From NCBI RefSeq assembly GCF_016901135.1, contig NZ_JAFEVL010000075.1, positions 186,001 to 250,000 of the forward strand: 64,000 nt of DNA. Reading direction: 5' to 3'. The translations under genes were made by a program, and so were the position numbers. This stretch comes from Martinezella lusitana. Lineage in GTDB: Bacteria > Pseudomonadota > Alphaproteobacteria > Rhizobiales > Rhizobiaceae. How positions within the stretch are numbered: the first letter of the stretch is position 1; the number at the start of each line of letters is the position of its first letter. Shown one piece after another: positions 51,261 to 60,730 of this stretch. The notes beneath the pieces are model-generated. The model searched no databases, had not been told where the DNA came from, and saw only the letters and a program-made list of their open reading frames with translations.

Positions 51261-52589
51261 ATGGCCGACATGACACAGTCCACCACATCGAGCGGTCCCC
51301 GCAATGCAGAAGCCGGCGCGATCACCCGCTTCCTGCGTGCCACCGAAATCGATACCCGCCTGCTCGGCATGATCGGAGCGCTGCTGATCATCTGGATCGG
51401 CTTCGATCTTTATCTGCGGATATTCGACGGCCGCGAATTCCTGACCGCCAGAAACCTTTGGAACCTCTCGGTGCAGACCTGCGAAATCGCAGTCCTCGCC
51501 ACCGGCATGGTGCTGGTCATCGTCACGCGCAACATCGACCTGTCGGTCGGCTCGCTGCTCGGTTTCGTCGCCATGATCATGGGCGTCATCCAGGCCAAGT
51601 GGCTGCCGCAATATCTCGGCTTCGACAGTTCATGGACCTGGGTCATCACGCTCATCTGCGGTCTGGTGATCGGCACGGCGATCGGCGCCTTCCAGGGCGC
51701 GATTACCGCCTTCATGAATGTCCCTTCCTTCATCGTCACGCTCGGCGGCCTTCTCGTCTGGCGAGGCCTTGCCTGGTACGTCACCAGCGGCCAGACCGTA
51801 GCACCGATGGACTCCACCTTCGTCATCATGGGCGGCAGCGGTGCCACCGGTTCGATCGGGTCCACCTGGAGCTGGGTCGTCGGCGTGCTTGCCTGCGTGA
51901 TGATCGTCGCCAGCATCGTCGGCTCGCGCCGCCAGAGAAAGCGCTTCGGTTTTCCGCGCCGCCCGCTCTGGGCGGAATATTTCCTGGGCTGCCTCGGTTC
52001 GGTCGTGGTGCTCGGCACCATCTATCTCTTCAACAGCTATAACTGGCCCGTCGGCATCGCCAAGCGCTACGCCACGGAACACAATATTACCTGGCCGGAA
52101 GCGGGATTGGATATTCCCTACGGCATTGCCGTTCCGGTTCTCATCGCCGTCCTCATCGGCATCGTGATGACCTTCATCGCCACGCGCCTGCGCTTCGGCC
52201 GCTATGTCTTCGCGATCGGCGGCAATCCTGAGGCCGCCGAGCTTGCCGGCATCAAGACCCGCTGGGTCATCGTCAAGATCTTCGCGCTGATGGGCTTCCT
52301 CGCCGCCGTCGCCGCCGCGATCTCGACAGCCCGCCTGAATTCGGCTGTCAACTCGCAGGGCACCACCTACGAACTCTTCACCATCGCCGCCGCCGTCATC
52401 GGCGGCACGTCGCTTGCCGGCGGTAGCGGCACGGTCGCCGGCGCCATGCTCGGCGCGCTGGTCATGCAATCGCTGCAATCGGGCATGGGCCTCGCCAATG
52501 TCGATACGCCAATTCAGAACGTCGTCGTCGGCATCGTCCTGGTGGTCGCCGTCTGGCTCGATATCGTCTACCGCTCGCGCGCCAAGTAA
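51261..52589 (+). CDS. xylH: D-xylose-type ABC transporter permease
   Basis: The 442-residue membrane protein shows the sugar-permease signature. RNIDLSVGSLLGFVAMIMGV is near residue 93, VPSFIVTLGGLLVWRGLAW near residue 154, and the ATPase-contact loop AIGGNPEAAELAGIKTRWV near residue 320. The middle part (about residues 205-290) has extra helices and a long loop, as in XylH and unlike the shorter ribose/fructose permeases. It lies 15 bases before the ATPase gene. Confidence 0.9.
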   Translation: MADMTQSTTSSGPRNAEAGAITRFLRATEIDTRLLGMIGALLIIWIGFDLYLRIFDGREFLTARNLWNLSVQTCEIAVLATGMVLVIVTRNIDLSVGSLLGFVAMIMGVIQAKWLPQYLGFDSSWTWVITLICGLVIGTAIGAFQGAITAFMNVPSFIVTLGGLLVWRGLAWYVTSGQTVAPMDSTFVIMGGSGATGSIGSTWSWVVGVLACVMIVASIVGSRRQRKRFGFPRRPLWAEYFLGCLGSVVVLGTIYLFNSYNWPVGIAKRYATEHNITWPEAGLDIPYGIAVPVLIAVLIGIVMTFIATRLRFGRYVFAIGGNPEAAELAGIKTRWVIVKIFALMGFLAAVAAAISTARLNSAVNSQGTTYELFTIAAAVIGGTSLAGGSGTVAGAMLGALVMQSLQSGMGLANVDTPIQNVVVGIVLVVAVWLDIVYRSRAK

Positions 52590-52604
52590 AAGGAATTCTG
52601 AACC

Positions 52605-53387
<783 letters not shown>

Positions 53388-53410
53388 GCCGAAACGGCCA
53401 CCCACGACAC

Positions 53411-53439
53411 AAGGCCGCGCGCCAAAAGCCCGCGGCCTT
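53411..53439 (+). terminator. Terminator after the xylose operon
   Basis: AAGGCCGCG (53411-53419) pairs with CGCGGCCTT (53431-53439) around an 11-base loop 23 bases after the ATPase stop. GTTCATTC follows. Confidence 0.75.
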
Positions 53440-53550
53440 GTTCATTCAAAACCACCGATCTGCGCTTTCCTGAATTTTCCGCATTGAAGCCAAACGCTTC
53501 CTAGGCTAAGAACCAGCCATCGGACAGGCGATTCAACCCGCCTCAGGCAT

Positions 53551-53627
53551 GCACCCGTAGCTCAGCTGGATAGAGTGTTGGATTCCGATTCCAAAGGTCA
53601 CAGGTTCGAATCCTGTCGGGTGCGCCA
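53551..53627 (+). tRNA. tRNA-Arg (anticodon CCG)
   Basis: A full 77-base cloverleaf is present. Acceptor arms GCACCCG and CGGGTGC close the molecule. The D-arm contains AGCTCAGCTGGATAGAGT, and the anticodon stem TTGGA/TCCAA encloses the loop TTCCGAT (anticodon CCG). The T-arm is CAGGTTCGAATCCTG, with discriminator G and an encoded CCA. It reads the common CGG codon. A TTGAAG/TAAGAA pair 17 bases apart (53484-53512) may be its promoter. An integrase remnant begins about 100 bases after it, as expected for a tRNA used as an integration site. Confidence 0.97.
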
Positions 53628-53730
53628 CCGTTTTCCTAATGCATTGAAAGCTCAAAACATCTGAGCTTCCACGACCTTAGCAATAGCCCGCTACTTCACA
53701 TGGCTAGAGCACAAGGGTTGGATACATTAG

Positions 53731-53993
53731 ATGGCAGGACTGAGTTTCATGCAGCGCAGACCATCCGACATTTACGAGTTTCGCAGGCGCCCCCCACAGG
53801 CGCTTGCCAGCAAGCCAGCCCCAGAGCACGTCAAAGGTCAGCTTTCCGAGTTGATCAACCCCTGCACGGGGAATTTCAAGCAGTACCTTTCCGTCTCTCT
53901 GCGCACAATAACCAAAAGCTAGCCAAGCGCCGTGACCTAGACGAGGCGCACCGTGTGACTGCGTCGTTTACGCCGTTGCCGTGCGGAACCTAG
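53731..53993 (+). pseudogene. Remnant of a phage-type (tyrosine) integrase N-terminus, frameshifted
   Basis: From an ATG at 53731 the frame reads like the N-terminal part of tRNA-targeting tyrosine recombinases: YEFRRRPPQALASKP, then NPCTGNFKQYLSVSLRT. It stops at 53922. In a different frame the next bases continue the family pattern (KLAKRRDLDEAHRVTASF) up to a stop at 53991-53993. The frame change lies near 53905-53915. No catalytic core (R-HxxR-Y) follows, so the gene is both frameshifted and cut off after about 85 codons. Its position about 100 bases past tRNA-Arg supports the identification. Confidence 0.65.
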
Positions 53994-54115
53994 TATCAGC
54001 ACATATCGATCGCCGTGGGACAGAACTGGCAAGTAGCAGCTTGCCGAAGGGTGCACCTAAGGTGATAAAATCAGAGTGGTTGAATCGCTGATTGCTGTAC
54101 ACTCGGGAGCAAAAA

Positions 54116-55297
54116 TTGTCTGAAGACACGGAATACGATCTCGAAGCGGTCTTAGAGGATGCAAATGTAGGGCCAGAGGTCTCAGAGGATTACCTTAGTG
54201 CATTGAATATGTTGGATAATGTCGTGCGAGAATGCATGTACGCCTCTAAAAACTATGCGGGTATTCCCTCCCCGGCGGGAAAACATTTCTACGCATCAGT
54301 TCTGTTCACTGCAATGATCACGCGAGGAGTCAGCCTTCTAAATCTTGCGCCCCACACGCCATGGGCGAAAAAGATAATTGAGCATTGGGATTACGCGTCC
54401 CTCGCTGGCCTCGCGAGGACGATGATTGAGCTAAGAGTCGCATTCTTCTACCTTTGTGTCGAACCATGCAGTGATGACGAATGGCAATGCCGTTGGAACC
54501 TTTTCAACCTACATGACTGCGTTAGCCGACGCCGCATGTTCGAGGCATTGGAGGATGAAGAACAAACTGTTGCATTTGAAAAGCAAGCCGACGAGTTGCG
54601 TGACCGGCTTAAAAACAACGCGCACTTCAATTCTTTGGACCCTAAAAAGCATAAGAAATTACTCCATGGCCAAACAGCATATCTGTTTCCCTTAGAGGAG
54701 ATCGCCGAGAAAGCCGGATTGGAAGTCAAAATGTTCCGATGGCTTTACATATTGCTTTCGAGCCATGTTCATGGACTTCCCATGTCGTTCTATCGAATGG
54801 GCAACGGCAATAGCGAGCGGGGGCGAGGACTGCCCAGCCCTGTCGAGGAGAGATATTCTTCGCTCTTCTTATCGCTGGCAGCAAATATGCTAGTTGCGAC
54901 ACGCGATGAAGTACATGAATTGTTCGCTGACGTTGAAAAGCCAGCCACTGAACCGCCAATGACTGAGCACGCGGTTGAAGAAGTTAAAGACGCCGTCGCA
55001 GTGGGCGAAACGGTATCAATGGAAGTAACAGACCAGATCACAATTCTAATCACCAGAACCACCGAAAATACCGTTGATCTCGCCTATATTTGCCGCGCAG
55101 ACGGCCAAATCGTTTTGGAGCGAACGAGCACGGAGGACGAAGGCGGGGAATTGAAGTCCTTTGATCCTTTTTTCTGGACCATCTCGGTAAATGGTACAGC
55201 GGCAACCGAAAAAGCCTTGGAAACCGCAATCGCGTCGCGCCATCTGTTTAAGGTCGATCACGTCGAAAGAAAACTGACTTTCAAAACCGACGAATGA
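54116..55297 (+). CDS. Hypothetical protein on a probable island remnant
   Basis: The 393-residue protein is not recognised with confidence. It is mostly helical in residues 30-250: GVSLLNLAPHTPWAKKIIEHWD, then LAGLARTMIELRVAFFYL with a paired-helix look. RWLYILLSSHVHGLPMSFYRM near residue 215 recalls DUF5677 or HEPN-like helical proteins. A final beta-rich domain (about residues 300-390, TDQITILITRTTENTVDLAYI) follows. TTG at 54116 is chosen because CGGGAG lies 5 bases ahead; a TTG at 54092 is also in frame. Base usage is visibly more A/T-rich than in the flanking genes, which with the tRNA and integrase stump points to transfer. Confidence 0.75.
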   Translation: MSEDTEYDLEAVLEDANVGPEVSEDYLSALNMLDNVVRECMYASKNYAGIPSPAGKHFYASVLFTAMITRGVSLLNLAPHTPWAKKIIEHWDYASLAGLARTMIELRVAFFYLCVEPCSDDEWQCRWNLFNLHDCVSRRRMFEALEDEEQTVAFEKQADELRDRLKNNAHFNSLDPKKHKKLLHGQTAYLFPLEEIAEKAGLEVKMFRWLYILLSSHVHGLPMSFYRMGNGNSERGRGLPSPVEERYSSLFLSLAANMLVATRDEVHELFADVEKPATEPPMTEHAVEEVKDAVAVGETVSMEVTDQITILITRTTENTVDLAYICRADGQIVLERTSTEDEGGELKSFDPFFWTISVNGTAATEKALETAIASRHLFKVDHVERKLTFKTDE

Positions 55298-55532
55298 TGC
55301 GCTTAGCAACCGCCCCGGTACCGATCGGCCATGAAATTCCCAAGTTCGTAGCCTCACATGAACTCGTGAGGCGTCGGACATGCCCACAAAGTGACCTTTG
55401 CGGGATAGCATCACTACTATCCTACGGCCTAAAAGCAGTAAGTTGTCCACGACATATCCCTAGACCACGCGCAGCAACCCCCACTAAATCGTCGCACACC
55501 ACATGCGTAGAAAATCACAGGCAGGACCCATC

Positions 55533-55994
55533 ATGCCGAAGATCGACATTGCAGCCGTACCGAAGATCAAAGGCACCCGCTACCCCGCCCCATTCAACGA
55601 TCCCTGTGCTGAGCGCATTCGGCAACGGCTGGGGGATACCGGCGGTCTCACGGATTTCGGGGTCAATCTCATGCGGCTGCCGCCGGGCAATTGGTCGAGC
55701 CAGCGGCATTGGCATTCTGAGGAGGACGAGTTCGTCTATGTGCTGGAGGGCGAGCTGACGTTGATCGAGGATGAGGGCGAGACGGTGCTGCGCGCCGGGG
55801 ATTGCGCTGCCTTCCCGAAGGGCTCCGGAAACGGCCATCACATGATCAACAAGTCGGACACGACGGCTGTTTATCTCGAAGCCGGCACGCGTTCGCCGAC
55901 CGACCTCATCACCTGCTCCGATATCGACATGATGAGCTCCAGCACGGACGGCCGGTTCGTGCACAAGGATGGCATGCCTTATCCGGACGGCTAG
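55533..55994 (+). CDS. Cupin-domain protein
   Basis: The 153-residue protein has one cupin barrel. Motif 1 lies near residues 56-75 (RHWHSEEDEFVYVLEGELTL, with the His/His/Glu metal ligands). Motif 2 is near residues 89-107 (AGDCAAFPKGSGNGHHMIN, with the late His). The closing VYLEAGTRSPTDLITCSDIDMM is common in rhizobial cupins of unknown substrate. ATG at 55533 follows GGCAGGA. GC-rich codon use resumes here, marking the right side of the A/T-rich patch. A palindromic repeat begins in its stop codon. Confidence 0.85.
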   Translation: MPKIDIAAVPKIKGTRYPAPFNDPCAERIRQRLGDTGGLTDFGVNLMRLPPGNWSSQRHWHSEEDEFVYVLEGELTLIEDEGETVLRAGDCAAFPKGSGNGHHMINKSDTTAVYLEAGTRSPTDLITCSDIDMMSSSTDGRFVHKDGMPYPDG

Positions 55995-56041
55995 CGCAAT
56001 TCCAGGAAAAGTGTGTAGCGGTTTTCCGTCCGGAATTGCGC
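55994..56041. repeat. Palindromic intergenic repeat overlapping the cupin stop codon
   Basis: GCGCAATTCC (55994-56003) and GGAATTGCGC (56032-56041) form the outer stem, and GGAAAA/TTTTCC inside form a second pair. The sequence type (GCGCAATTCC..GGAATTGCGCAAAAACAA) is a widespread rhizobial intergenic repeat as I recall. Its first base is the last base of the cupin TAG stop, so it may double as the terminator. Confidence 0.7.
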
Positions 56042-56056
56042 AAAAACAATAGCATA

Positions 56057-56093
56057 GAGCGGTGAGGCGATTCCGTGAAACGCGTAACCGCTC
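56057..56093. repeat. Second hairpin of the same repeat region
   Basis: GAGCGGT (56057-56063) pairs with ACCGCTC (56087-56093) directly after the first palindrome. The two together look like one composite repeat between the converging cupin and paoC genes. Confidence 0.5.
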
Positions 56094-56177
56094 CAGGTCG
56101 CCATGCAACCTGGTTGAGGGGAAAGTGGGCGCGGACTTCAATGCTGCCGCCCGGTCAGCGGCGCGCGCCCTCCCTTG

Positions 56178-58376
56178 TCAGCTAAGCTCGGGAAGCTGGT
56201 GGATCAGCTTGTCCAGCGTGAGAGGATAGTTCCGCACGCGCACCCCCGTCGCATTGTGGACAGCGTTGGCGATGGCGGCGGCAACGCCGCAGAGGCCGAG
56301 CTCGCCGACGCCCTTGGCCTTCATCGGCGAGGACATCGGATCGGCCTCATCAAGGAAAATCACCTCCTGATGCGGAATATCGGCGTGCACGGCCACTTCG
56401 TATCCCGCAAGGTCGTGATTGGCAAAGAAGCCGCGCGTCCTGTCCACCGCAAGCTCCTCGGAAAGCGCGCCGCCCACGCCCATGGTCATCGCGCCGATCA
56501 CCTGGCTGCGTGCAGTCAGCGGATTGAGGATGCGGCCGGCGGCGCAGACGGCCAGCATCCGCCGGATCCGGGTCTCGCCGGTCGCGACGTCGACGCCCAC
56601 CTCGACAAAATGGGCGCCGAAGGTGGATTGCTGGTGCGTATTCTGGAAGTCGCCATATTCGATCGTATCCTCGGCAATGATCCCGTCCTGTCCGGCTGCC
56701 TGCGAGAGCGGCATACGCCGGTTGCCGGACCGGACCTCGCCATCGGCGAAGGTGACATCGGCAGAATTGAAGCCGAGCTTCTGCGCGATCGCCTCGCGCA
56801 GCTTGGCGCATGCGGCATAGACGCCAGCGGTGGAGCTGTTGGCACCCCGTTGCCCGCCGGACCCGGCAGAAACGGGGAAGCGCGAATCGCCGAGCTGCAC
56901 GGCCACTTTGTCCATCGGCACGCCAAGCATCTCGGCCGCGGTCTGCGCGATGATGGTGTAGCTGCCGGTACCGATATCCGTCATATCGGTTTCCACCGTG
57001 ATCACGCCGTCACGATCGAGCATGACGCGTGCGCCCGAGGCCACCACCATATTGTTGCGGAACGCCGAGGCGACGCCCATGCCGACAAGCCATTGCCCGT
57101 CACGATGGCTGCCCGGCCGGCTGTTTCTCGTCTCCCAGCCGAAATGCTCGGCGCCCGTCCGCAGGCAGCCGACGAGATTGCGATGGGAGAATGGCCGGTC
57201 GGGATTTTCCGGATCCACTTGCGTATCGTTGATGATGCGGAATTCGACCGGGTCGAGCCCGAGCCGGTCGGCCATTTCATCCATGGCGATCTCGAGCGCC
57301 ATGAGCCCGGGCGCCTCTCCGGGAGCGCGCATGGCGTTGCCCTCGGGAAGATCCAGCGCCGCAAGCCTGGTCCTCGTCATCCGGCCCGCGCCGGCATAGA
57401 GCAGCCGCGTCTGTTGCACGGCATTTTCAGGACCGCCGCCCTTAAGATTGCCCGACCAGCTTTCGTGACCGATGGCCGTGATCTTGCCATCCCGGTCGGC
57501 GCCGATGCGGATACGCTGGATGGTTGCCGGACGATGGGTGGTGTTGTTCATCAGGAAGGGCCGCGTCAGCGCGACCTTCACGGGGCGTCCCGCAGCCTTC
57601 GCTCCAAGGGCGGCAAGCACGGCATCCGCCCTGAGAAACAGCTTCGATCCGAAGCCGCCGCCAATGAACGGGCTCATCAGATGGACCTTTTCCTTGTCCA
57701 CACCCAATGCGATGGCGAGGTCCCTCCGCCACGGGTTGATCATCTGGCTGGATGTCCAGACGGTGACCTCATCGCCGTTCCAGGCGGCAATGGATGCGTG
57801 CGGCTCCATCATGGAATGCGACTGGTCAGGCGTGGTGTAAGTCTCGTCCAGCGTGATTGCGGCGATAGCGAAGGCATGGTCGAAATCGCCTGCGGCGGAG
57901 TCCGGCGCGCCTCTCCCCGGCTTGACGGCGTCCTGCATCGCGGCCGCCAGATCGAATGCCCCCTTCTCGGCCTCATATTGCACCTTGACGAGATAGGAAG
58001 CCGCCCGTGCCTGCTCGAAAGTCTCGGCGACGACGAGCCCGATCGCCTGATGATAGTGCTGGATCTCCTTGCCGCCGAAAAGACTCGCCGTGTTGGCCGA
58101 GCCTTTCTTCACGGGCTCCATGCTATCGGCAGTCAGGATGGTGAACACACCGGGCGCACGCTTGGCCTCGGTGATATCCATGGATGCGATCCTGCCCTTG
58201 GCGATCGCCGATCCGATCACATAGCCGTAGGCATAGGCGACGTTGGGATCATGCCACTCATAGGCATAGTGCGCCCGGCCAGTGGTCTTCAGCTGGCCGT
58301 CAATGCGCTCGATGGGCTTGCCGACCACCTTGAGCTGGTCGATGGGATTTATCGTTGCTGGTGTGTCGAACCTCAT
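56178..58376 (-). CDS. paoC: Aldehyde oxidoreductase molybdenum-binding subunit PaoC
   Basis: This is the catalytic subunit of the periplasmic aldehyde oxidoreductase PaoABC, which oxidises aromatic and other aldehydes to acids. The 732-residue length equals E. coli PaoC. Mo-cofactor motifs are IGGGFGSKLFLRADAVLAA near residue 240, AMRAPGEAPGLMALE near residue 347, TDIGTGSYTIIAQTAAEML near residue 465 and GGQRGANSST near residue 508. The catalytic Glu is in KAKGVGELGLCGVAAAIANA near residue 693. It starts 3 bases after paoB. The dedicated chaperone PaoD is not seen nearby. Confidence 0.93.
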   Translation of the reverse strand: MRFDTPATINPIDQLKVVGKPIERIDGQLKTTGRAHYAYEWHDPNVAYAYGYVIGSAIAKGRIASMDITEAKRAPGVFTILTADSMEPVKKGSANTASLFGGKEIQHYHQAIGLVVAETFEQARAASYLVKVQYEAEKGAFDLAAAMQDAVKPGRGAPDSAAGDFDHAFAIAAITLDETYTTPDQSHSMMEPHASIAAWNGDEVTVWTSSQMINPWRRDLAIALGVDKEKVHLMSPFIGGGFGSKLFLRADAVLAALGAKAAGRPVKVALTRPFLMNNTTHRPATIQRIRIGADRDGKITAIGHESWSGNLKGGGPENAVQQTRLLYAGAGRMTRTRLAALDLPEGNAMRAPGEAPGLMALEIAMDEMADRLGLDPVEFRIINDTQVDPENPDRPFSHRNLVGCLRTGAEHFGWETRNSRPGSHRDGQWLVGMGVASAFRNNMVVASGARVMLDRDGVITVETDMTDIGTGSYTIIAQTAAEMLGVPMDKVAVQLGDSRFPVSAGSGGQRGANSSTAGVYAACAKLREAIAQKLGFNSADVTFADGEVRSGNRRMPLSQAAGQDGIIAEDTIEYGDFQNTHQQSTFGAHFVEVGVDVATGETRIRRMLAVCAAGRILNPLTARSQVIGAMTMGVGGALSEELAVDRTRGFFANHDLAGYEVAVHADIPHQEVIFLDEADPMSSPMKAKGVGELGLCGVAAAIANAVHNATGVRVRNYPLTLDKLIHQLPELS

Positions 58377-58379
58377 CTC

Positions 58380-59330
58380 TCACCCCCTCGCCTGCGCGAT
58401 AACAGCCCCGAGCGTTCGCTCGACCAGCGTCACCTTGAATGCGTTCTGCTCTGTCGGATGGGCGCCGGCCAGGAGCTTTTGCGTCACCGCTCTTGCCCCG
58501 TTCGGAAGCTCGGCTTCGGCCGCCTCCACGCGCCACGGCTTGTGGGCAACGCCACCAACGGCGACACGCCCGGTTCCATCCTCGTGGATGACGGCTCCGA
58601 CCGATACGAGCGCGAAGGCATAGGAGGCGCGGTCACGAACCTTGCGGTAAATATGCTTGCCGCCAACGGGTTTGGGCAGGACGACCGCCACGATCAGCTC
58701 GCCATGTTCAAGGATATTCTCGATGTTCGGCGTGTCGGCCGGAAGACGATGAAAATCGGCGATCGGGACGCTGCGCTTGGTGCCGTCTGGCCGGACAGTT
58801 TCGACGACAGCATCGAGGGCCCGCATGGCAATCGCCATATCGCTCGGATGAGTGGCGATGCAAGCATCGCTGACACCGACGACAGCGTGCTGCCGGCTGA
58901 AGCCGCCAATGGCCGAACAGCCGCTGCCCGGCTGGCGCTTGTTGCAAGGCTGATTGGTGTCATAGAAATAGGGACAGCGCGTCCGCTGCAGCAGATTGCC
59001 CGCCGTAGTCGCCTTGTTTCTGAGCTGCCCCGAAGCGCCGGCAAGCAGCGCGCGCGACAGCAGCCCATAATCGCGGCGGATCCTCTCGTCCGCCGCCAGA
59101 TCGGTGTTGCGCACCAGTGCGCCGATGCGCAGCCCGCCCTCCGGTGTCGCCTCGATCCTGTCGAAGCCAAGGCCGTTGACGTCGATCAGATGCGTTGGTG
59201 TTTCGATCTGCAGCTTCATCAGGTCAAGCAGATTGGTGCCGCCGGCGATGAACTTCGCACCGTCATTTGCCGCCGCAGCGTTTGCGGCCTGCTCGGCCGA
59301 GGTGGCGCGCTCATAGGAAAAGGGTTTCAT
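58380..59330 (-). CDS. paoB: Aldehyde oxidoreductase FAD-binding subunit PaoB
   Basis: The 316-residue subunit binds FAD in KFIAGGTNLLDLMK near residue 26 and LRNKATTAGNLLQRTRCPYF near residue 104. The Cys set in TRCPYFYDTNQPCNKR and GSGCSAIGG corresponds to the extra [4Fe-4S] cluster typical of PaoB. ATG at 59330 follows GGAGGAAG; the frame is open upstream only because it lies over paoA. The ATG overlaps the paoA stop by 4 bases. Confidence 0.92.
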   Translation of the reverse strand: MKPFSYERATSAEQAANAAAANDGAKFIAGGTNLLDLMKLQIETPTHLIDVNGLGFDRIEATPEGGLRIGALVRNTDLAADERIRRDYGLLSRALLAGASGQLRNKATTAGNLLQRTRCPYFYDTNQPCNKRQPGSGCSAIGGFSRQHAVVGVSDACIATHPSDMAIAMRALDAVVETVRPDGTKRSVPIADFHRLPADTPNIENILEHGELIVAVVLPKPVGGKHIYRKVRDRASYAFALVSVGAVIHEDGTGRVAVGGVAHKPWRVEAAEAELPNGARAVTQKLLAGAHPTEQNAFKVTLVERTLGAVIAQARG

Positions 59331-59965
59331 GCCTTCCTCCCCGCAACTTCGTTGATGGCATCGACGATGTTGGAGTAGGCGCCGCAGCGACAGATATTGC
59401 CGCTCATCCGTTCCCGTATTTCCGCATCGCTTATTTCGGTGGCAGTCGTCAGATCGCCGGATACTTGGCTGGGTATGTTGGCCTTGATCTCCTCCAGCAC
59501 GGCGACGGCGGAACAGATCTGGCCCGGCGTACAGTATCCGCATTGAAAACCGTCATGCTTCACGAAGGCCGCCTGCATAGGATGCAGGTGACCCGGCTCT
59601 CCGAGGCCTTCGATCGTCGTGATGCTATTGCCTTCATGCATCACGGCAAGAGTGAGACAGGAATTGATGCGCCGCCCATCGACCATGACCGTGCAGGCGC
59701 CGCACTGGCCGTGATCGCAGCCCTTCTTCGTGCCCGTCAGATGCAGATGTTCTCGCAAGGCGTCGAGAAGCGAGGTGCGCGTGTCCAGATCGAGTTCGCG
59801 GCGCTCGCCGTTCACTCGGAAGGATACTGTCATGGTGGTGGGGGAAGCGGTCGGTCCGGCCTCCTGTGCCAGGGCCTGGGATGTCGCACCCGTCACGAGG
59901 GCGGTTGCCGCGGATGCGACAAGCAGATCGCGTCGGGAAATCTCAAGTTCGCCGGGATGTTGCAT
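59327..59965 (-). CDS. paoA: Aldehyde oxidoreductase 2Fe-2S subunit PaoA, Tat-exported
   Basis: The 212-residue subunit has a twin-arginine signal (SRRDLLVASAATALVTG, residues 10-26) that carries the assembled enzyme to the periplasm. It holds two [2Fe-2S] clusters, with ligands in GCDHGQCGACTVMVDGR and SCLTL, then in CGYCTPGQICSAV and GNICRCGAYSNIV. It is the first gene of paoABC. CTGGAG lies 6 bases before the ATG. Confidence 0.93.
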   Translation of the reverse strand: MQHPGELEISRRDLLVASAATALVTGATSQALAQEAGPTASPTTMTVSFRVNGERRELDLDTRTSLLDALREHLHLTGTKKGCDHGQCGACTVMVDGRRINSCLTLAVMHEGNSITTIEGLGEPGHLHPMQAAFVKHDGFQCGYCTPGQICSAVAVLEEIKANIPSQVSGDLTTATEISDAEIRERMSGNICRCGAYSNIVDAINEVAGRKA

Positions 59966-60195
59966 ATCCAGCTCCAGATGTTCGAAATATTCGTGCGCCT
60001 TTTTGCGCGGGGAAGGTTCCCGTCAGCGCTAGGCGGACACCGACCCCGACAACATCGGGTGCGCTGCAACGGCTGATTGGTGGCGTTGCGTTTCTAGGAT
60101 CGATCTCTCAAGCAAATTAATCCGAGCGGGCCGAACGGCAATGCGACATCGGGTCTATCGGGATAAAGAAATCGTGAAGGTACCGTGAGCTGGCT

Positions 60196-60714
60196 CTACT
60201 CGATCGTACCGCCGCTCGACGGCTCCAGTTCGCATGAAAACAAATGTGTCGGCGCGCCATGCAGCATCACGTCCCGCTCGAAGTCGAAACCGCATCTTTC
60301 GAGCACGCGCCGGGAAGCCATATTGACGGGACGAACGAGGCCGATCACTCGCTTGGCATGCAAGTCGTCGCGCGAAAAGGCCAGAGCCTCCTTCACCAGT
60401 TCCGTGGCATAGCCGCGTCCCCAGCAATCGGGATGCAGGTGATAGGAAAGATTGAGCCCCTCGAACTCCTTCGAGACGGTCACGCCGCCGAACCCGATCG
60501 GCCGTCCCTCGGCCTCGACCGTCCAGCGTCCAAATCCATGCACGCGCCAGTGCGCCCGGTCGCGCGAAAGGCGCCGGGCACTCTCCTCCGGTGAATCCGG
60601 CGTCGGATCCGGCCGATGGGCAACAAGCTCGGGGCGGGCAAAAAGAGCTGTAATAAAGGCGAGATCCCGGTCTTCCGGCATACGCAAGGACAGGCGTTGA
60701 GTGTGCCGCACCAT
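60196..60714 (-). CDS. GNAT-family N-acetyltransferase (RimJ/RimL type)
   Basis: The 172-residue protein has the GNAT acetyl-CoA site. It begins TQRLSLRMPEDRDLAFI and has RWTVEAEGRPIGFGGV near residue 68. HPDCWGRGYATELVKEALAF near residue 95 is the pyrophosphate-binding loop, and VRPVNMASRRVLERCGFDFE is near residue 125. The acceptor is unknown. The start at 60714 matches the usual N-terminus; the frame remains open upstream. It is 16 bases after the LysR gene on the same strand. Confidence 0.88.
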   Translation of the reverse strand: MVRHTQRLSLRMPEDRDLAFITALFARPELVAHRPDPTPDSPEESARRLSRDRAHWRVHGFGRWTVEAEGRPIGFGGVTVSKEFEGLNLSYHLHPDCWGRGYATELVKEALAFSRDDLHAKRVIGLVRPVNMASRRVLERCGFDFERDVMLHGAPTHLFSCELEPSSGGTIE

Positions 60715-60730
60715 GAAGACCGCTTTCGGG

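Noticed and set aside
53628..55532. Direct repeat of the tRNA-Arg 3' end marking a distal attachment site
   Set aside because: I looked for the last 20 bases of the tRNA downstream and found no copy. The island's right boundary is therefore not defined.
56175..59378. 1067-codon plus-strand frame opposite paoABC
   Set aside because: It spans three certain minus-strand genes with coupled starts and has no motif of its own.
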